Under the pieces are notes generated by a model that saw only the letters and a list, made by a program, of their open reading frames with translations, was not told the DNA's origin and ran no database searches. From the NCBI GenBank assembly GCA_903813345.2, contig CAIIXF020000010.1, positions 9,728,349 to 9,792,348 of the forward strand: a stretch of 64,000 bases of DNA. Direction: 5' to 3'. Below, one piece after another: positions 36,963 to 50,900 of this stretch. The stretch's first letter is position 1; each line of letters opens with the position of its first letter. A program made the translations under genes and the position numbers. This stretch comes from Owenia fusiformis. Taxonomy: Eukaryota; Annelida; Polychaeta; Sabellida; Oweniidae.

Positions 36963-38965
36963 GTCAACAATTCAACTGATAAGTTAGTCTTTATAATTCT
37001 TTGTTTCAACACTCAATTGAAAACAAACTGTTATTTGACAGGTCATTTCAAATTCAATTTTGGGTAATTTTCCTCGATTCAATCAATCCTATAATCCACA
37101 ATCTTGATCTTATACTACTTATTGTTCAAAATCATATTTTAAAGCAACGTTTGTGCTAAGATCTGTTATGATTTTCGATAAAACTAACGGAGAATAAAAC
37201 TGTTGTTTTCTGAGAAATATCCGTGGGCGATAATGGATAACTTCCGCCTTGTTGTAAACAAACACCAATTTAGATACTTACACAAACACGACTTTTAATA
37301 ATCGAATGATACATTTTGTTTTATGCCTTTTATCACAATTGTGATTTTTTACATGAATTTTATTGATTTTTTGACTTTAAAATTTTCAAGGGATCATATT
37401 TGCAAAGGTCAATGTGACATCATGATGACAGGAATTGATTAGGTGTCCTCATCATGTTTGTCGTTAATCGTGCATAAATTGCTCCCCAAGGTTCTCGAAG
37501 AGAGTCACAACTGCCAAACTTATCAATTTCAATGACATATATTTTTGTGATGAAAAAATCAACATTGATAAGGTCAAATGCTAAGGCTCAAGGGTTCTCT
37601 CCATACAAGAGAGCCTTTCACACTCATAACCTGACTACAGTACATAGATGTATTGTCACTACATGTTCCAGTTTATCGGCTAAAAGGAAATACTATTCAT
37701 TCTAAATAAAGATGGCAGTGCAATCAATTTGTTTTTGATTTCTGCCAGGGAGGCCCTGTTCACTTCAGAATTTGAATAGAGAATTTTGGTCTGATTTCCA
37801 AATACAGAAATCCAAAAACACAAAAGAGGTGATCGAGATATTGGTTTGAATCTTTTGGACTCTTCATAATGAATTTATTCTCTGTTACATGTATGTCAGA
37901 AAATAATGAAACAACATTCTGATACTTTCATCGTTAGGGAATGTCGAGCTGATCTTTTCTGCATAAAAAAAACTGGAAACGAAAACTATATAGGGGCATG
38001 CGGAATGCAGGACCTAGCTCAAAGGCAGAATCAGATCTATAGGGCGTTATAAAAATTGCAAGCAAAATGTACAATTGGCCTGCCAATATCTTCTCAAATC
38101 TACCAATCTCAAATATAATAGCATGTATCTCCCAAAATATCCACAATGTTTCTTATCTCGTTCGAAGAACGTATTTGACGTCAGTGAAATTGGTGAAGTT
38201 ATTAGGATTCAAAGTGCATAACTGGGGAAAAAATGTATAAATTCTTTCAAATAATATGAATGCATATTATTGTAAAAATCTAGCTTTTCTCAAGTACAGA
38301 TTACACATTGGGGATTTTTAGAAAATAAAAATGACAAGGAATGATGAGCCAAATAAACTTTAAACAAATTTGAGTACTCTTTTGGAACTAGCATCTGATT
38401 CTGCCTTCAAGTCAATGTTTTTTTTCTAAAATATTCATTTGACAAAACTTGGAACACTTGAACAGCAAGCAAACATGACATAAGTTCTGGACATTAAAGG
38501 GTAAATGTTCACTAGATTTATGTAATAACAAAGTAATATTTTTCATTTAGGAAACCATTTTGTATTTTTTTCAAACAAATCTTACATAGCTTACTGGCTG
38601 ACTGGCAACTTACATTTTCAGTAGTATTTATTATAGGTAAAAGATCAGTTGCATAAAAAATCATTTGATGTCTAACCTGACCAAATGTACAAAAATGAAT
38701 CTGGTTGGTCAACTGCTTTTATCAGTTTCTGGGACCAAACATATTTCAGTCAACCTGTTTTGAACAAATGAAAATAAATATATATCCTAGGTCAATTTTT
38801 TAACAGTCATTTTGGTTGGCTCGAAATTCCAGTTGTATTATGATTTCTCGATTAATCAGCTGTCAACATGATCAATTACTGTTCATATATCTGTAGTTCT
38901 ATATTGCATAGTCTCACTGCTATGATCATTAATTTTAAGCATCAGTATTGTCATGGATTTCATTA
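36963..38965. other. Intergenic between the MNLL-domain gene and GON4L
   Basis: No coding region recognised. It must contain the promoter of the MNLL-domain gene (transcribed leftward from here) and the 3' UTR of GON4L. Confidence 0.45.
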
Positions 38966-41900
38966 TTATGCATCAGTGTTGTCATCACTGCTCTCATCAC
39001 TGGTCATCTCTTTATTGAAGAGCCTCATTAGCAGTTTGAACCTCTGTCTCACCTGCAAGTACATTATTCAGAGGTTTATAGCAGGCTATAATGTAAATCA
39101 ATCTCGAAAATATAATCTACACCTTCAGTGTTTCAAAAACAATTTGCAAAAAATAACTTTTGTAGACTACTGTACAAGTGTTTCATTGGCAGCAGTCAAG
39201 AGATGATGTTGTCAATCAACCTTCATTCAAAGGACTTCAGTTATTACACAATCCAAAAGAATGGAAAGAAATGAGTACCCTTGGACTAAGAATGGTTGTC
39301 AATTGCCTGTTTTGAGGACCTAATTGGAACTGTTCAAATGTTATAATAATATTTTCCCCAATTTTTTATTTTTTTTAATATCTTCTTTTGTTTCGAAGCA
39401 TTCTGGAACTGTTTTAAGTTAAAATTATTATTTTCATTTGGCTAATATTTCCTATTGTTTTCATTTTCAGTTTTTAGAAAATATAATGAAACACTGATGG
39501 TAGTGCCTGAATCAATAATAACTGTTAAATTGCATTCTTCAAACCTGTAGAGGAGTCTTCCCCAACTCATTTGCCACATAATCAAATGTTTCCTGCTTTG
39601 TTCCTTGCTCCTTACATTCCCTTAGGACCATGTGATCATTCTCCCTGGAACAAAGAAAAAATAGCATTTTGGATATTAAAATAAGCCCAAGGAGAAAATT
39701 ATCAACAAACATTTCAAGAAATGAAGTTTTAGTGCTCAATATGTTTTAGCATAGTCATAAACTCCTCCAGGAATTTTTTGGGCATTCAGACCTGGAATTC
39801 TTTCCTGAAATCCTGAAAAGCAAATTAATGATGTGCTCCTTCAAGTCTACCTAATAGAGATTATCTCATAGGTTTAGCACTCAATTTTACAGATTATCTA
39901 TTTTGATACCTACTACACCACCCACCAAGAGAGGTTAGAAAGTCTGCATTGTTTTATTGACAAATGGTTCCTGAACACATCTGTATTAACTCCTACCACT
40001 CACCGTACCCATCTATGAATTACTTCTATTTGTGCAAAACATATGCCACAACACCTTAGTGATGTAAAAATACTCACTTTGTCCAGTTTGCAGCATCCAT
40101 TGACATATTACTAGCTGTGCTGGAGTCCCATGTTATATTTGTATCTCCACTGGTACTGTCGCTGTGAGATGGCCGTGACTTGGAACTACCCGAGTCTTCA
40201 TTATGGCTGCTTATATTGTCATGACAACCTGTACTGTTGTCATTGAAGCTACCGCTGTTGTCATGGCAACTTGCTGGCGAGTTAGCGGTTATCTCACCCT
40301 GGATGTCAGATCCTGTTTTACTCCCTTGAGATGATGGTAGTTCACTGTCCTCACTCTTTGTATGTTCAACGTCCTCTTCTATTGCAATCTTCTTATCTGC
40401 TTTTGGAGAACTCACAACAGCTGGCTTACCAGTCAGGTTTATTTTCATGATCAACCTTTCTTGTTTTTCCTCACCTCTCTCAGATTTAGGATCCAACACT
40501 TCAGCTGTGGGTTGTTGTAGTGCATTTATCATACAGAAGGGGCTGTTTGGATTATTAAAAGGAGAGTTACCTATGGGTGGTAAACTGCTACAGGAAGTGT
40601 CACTGGTGAGGATTGCTTCCTCATCCAATGGGGGAGGGGAAACCCCAGCTTTCTTTGGGGTTGGGGCACTAAATGGCTCATCCTGGGGTGAGATAGTGTG
40701 TCTTTTAGGAGAGTGTAAGCTCCATGCACTATGGGAATCCATCATCATTGAATCCTCCAAAGGAGGCGGTGTGGTACACATCCGAATGTTCTTGGACGCA
40801 ATTGCCTGAACAGGCTTTCTAGGGGCTATTATATTTCCAACTAATTCTCCCCCAACTAGTTCTCCCATACTTTGTTTATCAGCCCCAATATTTTGATTTT
40901 GAGAGTTCATTTGATTTTCCATCTCCCCAAGAACTGGGCTAGTAGGAATAGTCAATTCTTTTGCAGTAATTTCAACACCAATGTTTTGTTTGAATTGTAT
41001 ACGGAACTCGCTAAAGTCTGTTGGAATCCTCATTTGTGATGTTGAGGCTTGAGACAACATGGGCCCTTGGCCCTGATTCGAAATTCTTTGACCCTGGTTT
41101 GAGGCCCCTTGGCCCTGGTTGGAATTTCCTAGGCCGTGGTTTGAGTTTGAAGGACTATCGGGAAGGGCATCGTCAATCTTAACAAACTTCTTTTGATTGT
41201 TTGTAGTTGCTGGGCCCAACTGCAAAATCAAATCAAGATTTTAGCTTTTCATTCAATTTTAAGATTTTTTACAAAAACATTTTTGACTGTTTTAAGGCAA
41301 AAAGTGCATTGTCAATCATTATACATGTGTATTAAAGTGTATCTGTACAGAAGTATACATTCCAAATCATAGATTTCAAAAATAATTCTGAAATTCATAG
41401 TAATATTGTAAATAGTTGACCAAGTGTTAAACTGGCACTCCTAATTAGAACTTTTAAAATTATTATATTGATGCGACAAATACTTTTCTAGTCTATTCTA
41501 TTCTTACTTGTATCCTTGTTAGGTTCTTCTTCATGAGTGGTGACACTTTCTGGCCGGTTCCCCTGGTGAATCCCCGTAGTTTCCCTGGGCTCTTTCTCTG
41601 AAGTAAGTGTGTCCCTATTCTAAGAGGGCTCCTCAGGAATGGATTAGAGTTCCTCAGATATTTGCTGGGACTTTTATGGAAGCCCTGAAACTTCCCTGGA
41701 CTTTTATGAAGTTTCCCTGGACTTTTATGAAGCTTCCCTGGACTTTTATGTTTCCTAGGGCTCGTGTGAACTGTTGGATTTTTAACAGGGCTTTTATGCT
41801 GATGTATCAACCTCGTAGGAGATATATGCTGTAGCCCACCTTGAGGAGGTGATATATGTGGTATCCTTCCCTGAGGGGAGAGATTTTCTATAGGAGATTT

Positions 41901-44900
41901 TCGTGGAGGGGTTGTTCGCTCTAAAGTGATCAACTCCACACGTCTAGATTTTTTAGTCTGACTGATGCTTGGCACAGGTTTATGAGGGGCTTCTACTTGT
42001 GTGACTTTAGCAAAGTCTATACTTCCAGCAGTGTCTATTGCGTTCAAGGCATCATCAACATTATCAAATGTTATCACATCAGATTGTTGAGATGGTGCCT
42101 GGCCTATTATGCAGGGTTTGGAAGGACTAGGAGTTTTATTGTTGTTAGGAATGTTTTGTATCCGTTCTAAGGTCATCATCTCTGCCACCTGGAAGTATAC
42201 AATTTGTAATCAATCATTTCTGGAATAGTGCAAGTTGCCAAAATTTGTTTGTATATTTATTCATTCCTGTAATACGCAAGAATATTTTTAATAAGATATA
42301 CCTAAAATGTATTGCTTGTTGCTATCACTTTGACTGGATTTTAAATATTTAATGACGTAACTCAAGATTATTTCTACTTGCATCTAGTCTATTAAAACAT
42401 TGATGAGTAGTTTCTCAAGTAGTTTCAAATCTTTGTTACAGTCTCTTCAGAATTTGAATGAAAAACAAGCCCATCTGTTGCCATTTAATTTGACATGTAA
42501 CAATTTTTAGCTGATTCTATCAACAAAGACAGTGAGTATGTCAAGGGATTTGAAGATGGCTAAAGACAACCCAGACATACATACAAACATGTTGTGGAAA
42601 AATCTAGTTTGTTTGTGTATGAATTGTTAAGGTTTGAAAGCATGTGGAGATGTATGTGCTGATTTTACACATAGCCTTGATGAATAGAAAAACATTTTTG
42701 CTGGATCAATAAATAACTGTTGATACTGCAAGATTGGAAATACATTATAAGTACATTATAATAACATCTTAGTTATTCTCATTCCAATATTCAAATTGCT
42801 TTCTTTGCAATTACTTTTTTAGTCAATAAATGTCAATAAATGATTGAATGTATTTCATTAAAAATAAATTTCGCAATTATCACTAAATACAACTACTACT
42901 ATGTCATTTTGGTAATTGACATGCTGCACCTTAACCTCTATAACATTGTAATTTTTTGGTTTATGTGATCTAATAAGCCTCTGTAACTTACTTTCACATT
43001 TATCGCCTAAAAAGACTTGACAAAAATTTTACTAAACACGAAATGCAATGGAGTCCAAGGTAATAAAAATTTCACAAATTCTTGTGTATTTAATTGACAA
43101 TTTCATGAAGATTGATTTTCGCGATTTAACCACAATTGCGAAAAGCGCATAACTAAATCACACACGAAAAAATATTAAGAGTACAGTATTTACCTTATTA
43201 TTGTCAGTAGCTGTCACCTCTTTGTCAATTTCTTCAAAACCTTCATCCACATCTCTAGCATTATCAAATACATCATCCTGGAGAACAAAAATATGTACAT
43301 TTTAAATTTTAGGGGCAAAATATACTTTTTATCCCATGATAGGTCAAACATCCAGCCTTTTCCCACATCGTGCCTTGATATATGATTCCAGAGACAATAT
43401 TTTCATTCATTTTGTATCTGAGATCTTGAGAGTTGTCACCCACTGACTGCTAGCATTTACATGTACCTCCTGTCCCATACTTTCTAAGAAAAAAGTTGAA
43501 AAAATTGGGGAATAGCATCATTTAATCATATTCTACCATAATGAGTAAATAAATATCAACATAAAATTTACCCATTTCATTAATCATTGGTGATTATAAT
43601 AATTATGAAATTACAAATAAATTTCATCATTAGGATCATAAGGATCAGTCTTACAACATGATTGTTTATTTATGGATTATATAGATTAAAAAGATAAGAT
43701 TAAATTTTAATATTTCACGAAGACATGTCATACTCTGACTGCTGAGACCTGAAGGGTGCATTGATTTTTTGATTTTAATTAATGAATATATTTATATCAA
43801 CTTCCGCATGAATAATTCTTTCCTGTATTAAAAGTAACATATGTACCAGATTGCATCTTTTTCAAATCAATAACAACATCCTTGGGGAATTGATAAATAA
43901 ACATTTGAAAAACAATTTGATTGTTTTTCTCAATTCATTCGATATGGCTTGTCAGCGATTACTTAGACTGACCTGGACTTCTTAAAGGCTATATGAAAAT
44001 ATTAAAGGATGATAGATATGATAGCCACACTCAATGTAACCAGAATTTTAATTTTGAACTCGTGAATTTGACACCATTTCATGATGCAGAATTTGATAAT
44101 CTGAAAATTAGATATTTCTTCAACGTGTTACTATGGATCTAATAAGTCTTGCTCTAATAAGTAAAACCAAATTAGGCTCCACACAATCTCTTACATCAAA
44201 CACCTGTCCTTTATGAAGCAAGAGAAATTGATTTGAATATAGGTATACGTTCATTGCACCTTGAAGCTCATTAGAATCCAATATCATTCATATATATATT
44301 TCAATTTATTTAAACGAGCAGTACAGGGTGGTTCAAAGAAGATTGCACAAAAAAACTATTATATGGAGATCATTTCTAAAAATACTTTATCTTGAATGCA
44401 CATTCTTGTGCATATTTTATGTTTTAATTTGAACTAAAATTCATGTTTTTACACTGAAAATCCAGAAATGCTATTAATGAGTACATTGAGAGGTTGATGG
44501 CTTTTAAATGAGTCATTCTATTTGAAGATTTAGCCAAGTGGAATGAATTTGTTGTAATTGAGCGAAGATGATATATATGAATCTGTAAACTGAACAATTT
44601 TTGAATGAAGTCTTGCAAATCTGGAGTTACTGAACATCATTTTCAACTTTATCTAGCTGAAATTCAATAGTTTCTTTCTTAAAGTTGAGGTTCCAAGAAC
44701 TATACACAAGCTAAGAAAAGTTAGGCCATTCTTTTTAACTCAACCTGTACAAATATATCTCTATTTGCTCAGTTATTCATTAAGTTTGAAGAAGACACTA
44801 GATCTTTTTAAAGTAACGGAAACTAAAAAATATTCAATGATGAATTTCAAAAGGCAGCAACTTCAAAAATATGTTTCATTAAGTGTTGGGATACTTGGAT

Positions 44901-47900
44901 GGTTCTTGGGCGGATCTGTATTTGGATTTAACGCATATGCAATTGCTCTAAAACAAACATTCAACTTTACTCAGACTGAATTGGAATATATAGCATCAAG
45001 TGGAGACTTGGGACAATGTCTCTCATTTCCGGCAGGTATAATCTTTGACAATTATGGTGCCAAGATAACATGTAGCATCTCACTTATTCTAACAAGTCTG
45101 GGATTTACATTACTGTGGATGGCAACAAACTTTCGGATTTTCTTCAATTCAAAAAGCTGGCTTGTATGTGTTTTTTATTTCCTGGCATCAGAGGGAACTA
45201 TATTTATAATCGTGGCATCAATGATAGTGAATTGCAAGAACTTTGACATAAAACATATGGGTAAGGTACTCGGGCTCCTTAATGCCATATATGGAATAAG
45301 TCCTGCAATATTCAGTGCCCTCTATGAGGGGTATTTTGTAAATGGGCACACCAAGGATGTAGAGAATCAAAAGCTTGGAGAATTTATGACAATGCTTGCA
45401 ATACTATCGGCATGTGTAAATATATTTGCTATCGTAGCACTAAGAACAATAACACATGAATACGCCGAGATTGAACCAACAGGACAAACTGATGAATATA
45501 AGAATAATGATCTGCATAACAATGGTCCCTTGAAAGCGAATGAAAAAGGAAATGATAAAGAAGAATTTGTTCATGAAAAGACAACAAAGCCACCCCCAAA
45601 GCAAATGAACTGTTGGCAAATCATCAAAACACCAGAGTTTTATTACATATTTTTTATGTGCATGATTATCGGGGGTCTTGGTGGTACATTTACGAATAAT
45701 ATCACAACTCTAGCAAAATCTGCAAAGATTGATATGAACTCAGTAATTTTTACTGTCACAATACCACTTTTTGCATCAATGGGACGATTATTTGGTGGTG
45801 TGATACCAGATTACATTTTTCAGAAATGGCCTGGGATTCCAAAATCGTCAATTCTTTTATTCTCTGGCATTCTCATATGTGCCAGTCAAATAGTCTTCAT
45901 ATTTTTCGATCAAAGTTTGATGGGATTAATCTGTGGCTCTGTAATGGCAGCTTTGGCATATGGCTCATTTTATGTACAAATTAGTATCATTGTCATAAGC
46001 TTTTTTGGTTTGCGATACTGTGGACAAAACAATGGTCTTGTGGTGGTAGGTCATGCTATTGGAATTATTTTGTTCCAAAAGTTATTTGCTTTGAATTATG
46101 AAGCCTATAGTGTTCATGGCTCAAAAGACTGTTATGGGACCATGTGTACATGGTGGTTCTTTGTTCTCACTGCAATTTTAGGTTCTTGTGCAGTTTTAAT
46201 AAATATTTATCTCATTAAAATCGAAAGAGATCAATTGCATGTTGAATCACAAGACTAAAAAAACAAGATAAGTACTGAATAAAAAGGCAATAATGCAAAA
46301 ATGTCACCACCTGCCATTTGTTATAGATGTTGTAATTTCTTACAGACGCTGTATTACAAGCACCGAACACCCTTCGCAAAAAATTAAAACTATAACAATA
46401 TGTCAACACTTCTGGTGGTGACATAATTATATGGACTACTGATATCCTTAAAAGGGCCCTGAATATCTTGAAAAATAAAATATTTATTATTGGAATTAGA
46501 TGTTAAATAATAAAACAAGGCACATGATGTGAACCAGATCAAACCATCGAAAAACCTTCAAAATGGCCGCCAAAAGTTAATCAGCTCTAGAACTTGATAT
46601 CCTCTATCTTATGTGCAAATTTGGAGAAAATCCGATGAGCGGTTTTCCTAAAATGGTAATGACAAGATTTATCGTAAAACCTTCAAAATAGCCTCCAGAA
46701 AATAAGATGGCCATCCATAAGTTGATCAGGCCTAGAACTTGATATCCTCTATCATGTGTGCGAATTTGGGGGAAATCTGATGAGCAGTTTTTCTGAAATT
46801 GCAATGACAAGAATTATCGAAAAACCTTCCAAAAGTATCAGGCCTAGAACTTAGGCTTATTGGGCTTATTTACTGGTTGGTTTTCAATATGGGTTTATTC
46901 CTCGTGACAATATGATATTTCCCTCTGGCCCTTCAGGAAATATCGTATTGTCCCTCGGAATAAAACACATATTGAGTCCCTCCCAGTAAATAATCTCTAT
47001 TTATTCCATAATGACTTGCTTTCCCTGGGAAATAAAACTGATATTCAAAAAATCCTGTATCAGCAAAAATCCCGTATCAGCAAAAATCCTATATCAGATC
47101 CTGTATCACAACTATCAGAAAATTGCATGAGATTTATATGGCATATCATGATCCAATTTAGTATTATAAATAAATTTTATTTTAAAACTTGTTATATTAA
47201 TAAAAGTTGGAAATGTCATTCAATAAAATAAATATTTAATCTCACCATCACTGGGTAACGCCCTCGGTCAATATGATATTTTCCTTGGTCAATATCATAT
47301 TTTCCCTCAGAACAAAATTCATATTCCATCCCTCCCATTGAACAACCTCTATATATTATACAGATTGATATGGAATAAAATCGTAATATATTACTAACTT
47401 GAGAATCTTTCGACAAAACGCTGTCCATAGTGTCTTCATCTTCCCCTAGAGGGCTCCCTGGTTGTGTACTGACAGGGGAGTGTGGTGGGAGGGGGTCGCG
47501 GTATACAACTTCAGCCTGATGCAATGTCTTCCCTTGTTGGATGTAAATCTTGCCTCCCATTATCTGTATTATGTTTAAAAGTGTTTAAAATGAATAAATT
47601 GTTTGAGATAACAAGTTATGATATATTCATATATCTTTATGAGGTAAACTGAGTCAACGTTGTTTTCTTCACAATTACGTCATCACAATATACAGGTACA
47701 CCATTTAATTCTGATTCTGACCATAATCATATTCTCATAATGGTCCTGAACCAATTATCTGAATATAAGAGCATGATCAAAAGTTCAATGTAGGATCATT
47801 TGAACTCATTTGAACTTCCCCCTTACCCTTACTTGATAGCTATATTTCATAAATGTTGCTAAAAGTGTTCCAAAGTCATTCATTATACATTGTTAGTCTT

Positions 47901-50900
47901 CTACAATTTAATTTTCTTCTTTATTCCTGTTAATACATTCAAATATACAACACATAGACTGCCAAAATTAGAAACATTGGTGGCAGTTTTACAATTTTGT
48001 GATTTTTTGTGAAGGTTATTTGCAAATCGTTTTTGTATTTGATCATGAGATTCACATATGTAAACTTCAAAGAGGTCATTTTTTAACTTGTAAAATATTT
48101 CCAATTTTCTTGGGAGTCAATGGGAGGAAAGAATGGGACCGAAAAAATGTGTTTAGATTGGGAGGTGTTTAGATTAACCAGATGTTCGGATGTACAGGTC
48201 TTCAATAAACCAATCCAATAAATCCTACCAGTTTTTGGTTTTGATACCATTCTCACAGTTTCAGGGTAGAAATAGGATTTTACTTATAACTTACTTTCAA
48301 AATTTTTTCCCAAACATTGCTCCCTGCAAAGTATGACACCATAAAACTAATCCATATACCCTAATTTCCTTGGTTCACCAAAACGGGTCCTGATTTATTG
48401 AAAATATCTATTTACTGTATATTTAATGTATAACATACCTTCATAGAACAATTGTAGCAGTGCTTTCTCCTTTTCTTAAACTCTTTGGAGATTTTGTTTC
48501 CAAAATGGCAGGGACAATGGCACCTGGAATTGATAAATAAATGATTCCTATTATATGTATATACGAGGGTTGTCCCAGAAGTAATGCACTATATGCTCTA
48601 ACTTTCTTTAATATTCTTCAATTCAGCTGAAATTTTGTGTATATAACAATTGAAGTTTTAGCTATTATATCCTGAAGTTTCAGCATCCAACAATAATATT
48701 AAGTCTTAATATGGTTGATATAACAACATGGGGGTAGGGGTGGGCGGGGCAGGTACCAATTTTTCTAATTATGAAAAGATCTAAAGTGTTATTTTACTAA
48801 TATTTCTTTCCTTTAAATGGTCAAAATGTTTGGAAAATTGTTAAATTTATTCAGCATGATGTTAACAAAGTACAAATAATGATATTTAGCACTGTGATGT
48901 CATAACACCACATTTCAATAGTCACAAATTCAAATACAGTCACAGTCAAGAAATTGCAAAAATGGCTGCAATTCTCACCTGATAACAGAAGGCCTTGCGT
49001 TTGGTGGCCTAATTTCATACTTCACTTGGACTCACAGCCATGCAAAACAATGCTTCCATGAAGAAAGAATATAAGGAGTACATACCAGATAGAACTACAA
49101 TTATAGGGTGGCAGAAGAGATTTAAAAGAGACGATTTGACCCTGTATGACAACTCCAAACATGGGAGGCAAAAACTCCACAAGTCACAGTGGAAGATATT
49201 GCTGAGAGTGTTTGACCTGACAGGCATCAAAAGTACATAACATGCAAAAGGCAATATTTTGAGAAAATGTGAAATGCGACACTGTGCAATATACATCTAT
49301 TAAATCTAGGATGTGCTCATAGTAATTTAGTACCTTAAAATGTATTTTTGAGCATACATCTTATAGCTACACCAAATGGTATTTGTTGATTAATTATTTC
49401 ATATTTTTCAATTTTTATTCCTTTTGACGTGACTGTATAACCTGCCCCGCCCTACCCAAACTCACCAACTTGATTTTATTATAACATCAATATAGTTTTA
49501 TCAGTCAACATGAAAATTCTTAGAATAATCAAAATGTCTCTAAGGAACATTTACTGAAAATTTCCTGGAAAAATATCAAATATTGATAAAGTTAGAGCAT
49601 ATAGTGCATTACTTCTGGGACAACCCTCGTATATTATATATGCACATGCACAGTAAAACCTGTTTATAGCGAATACCTATGGAGCTGCAAAAAAAAGTGT
49701 TCACTGTAGGAAGGTGTTCACTACCAAGAGGGGATTTTATACAGGAGTCAATGTTGAAAGTCACTTGAAATGGTGTTCACTAAACACAGGTGCAGATTCT
49801 ACTGCACATGCATGTTACAAGGTTACTAACTTTGAATGAGACATAAGTGGAAAGCTACCTTGAGCTTCTAAAGGTGTTTCACTAATACAGATGATTTTTG
49901 ACTTTGTGTGGATAACAATCAATGAGATAAGTTGTTACAAAAATATATGAAAAAAAAATAAACAAATGTATAAGCCATAGACACTGCATAATCAATGTTT
50001 CTAATCTAATTACCTTCTGCTCCCATATGATTTGTCCTTGTTGGTCTCTGGTAGAGTCAACTCCTCAAATCCATCAAACTTATGAGAATCATCCTCATCA
50101 GAATCATTCAGCACAACCTCTTCATAACAATCATTCAGCTTACTGGAAGTACAAGGGATGTTCAATAAATATGCATATAAATCCACCAAACTTATAAGGA
50201 TCGTCCTCATCAGAATCATTCAGCACAACTTCTCTATAACAATCATTCAGCTTACTGGAAGTACAAGGGATGTTCAATAAATATGCATATAAATCCATCA
50301 AACTTATGAGAATCGTCCTCATCAGAATCATTCAGCACAACTTCTTCATAACAATCATTCAGCTTACTGGAAGTACAAGGGATGTTCAATAAATATGCAT
50401 ATAAATCCACCAAACTTATAAGGATCGTCCTCATCAGAATCATTCAGCACAACTTCTCTATAACAATCATTCAGCTTACTGGAAGTACAAGGGATGTTCA
50501 ATAAATATGCATATAAATCCACCAAACTTATAAGGATCGTCCTCATCAGAATCATTCAGCACAACTTCTCTATAACAATCATTCAGCTTACTGGAAGTAC
50601 AAGGGATGTTCAATAAATATGCATATAAATCCATCAAACTTATGAGAATCGTCCTCATCAGAATCATTCAGCACAACTTCTTCATAACAATCATTCAGCT
50701 TACTGGAAGTACAAGGGATGTTCAATAAATATGCATATAAATCCACCAAACTTATAAGGATCGTCCTCATCAGAATCATTCAGCACAACTTCTCTATAAC
50801 AATCATTCAGCTTACTGGAAGTACAAGGGATGTTCAATAAATATGCATATAAATCCATCAAACTTATGAGAATCGTCCTCATCAGAATCATTCAGCACAA

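Noticed and set aside
40447-40809. Plus-strand 120-codon frame
   Set aside because: Antisense of a GON4L exon that has in-phase splice sites and extends the SANT-containing protein.
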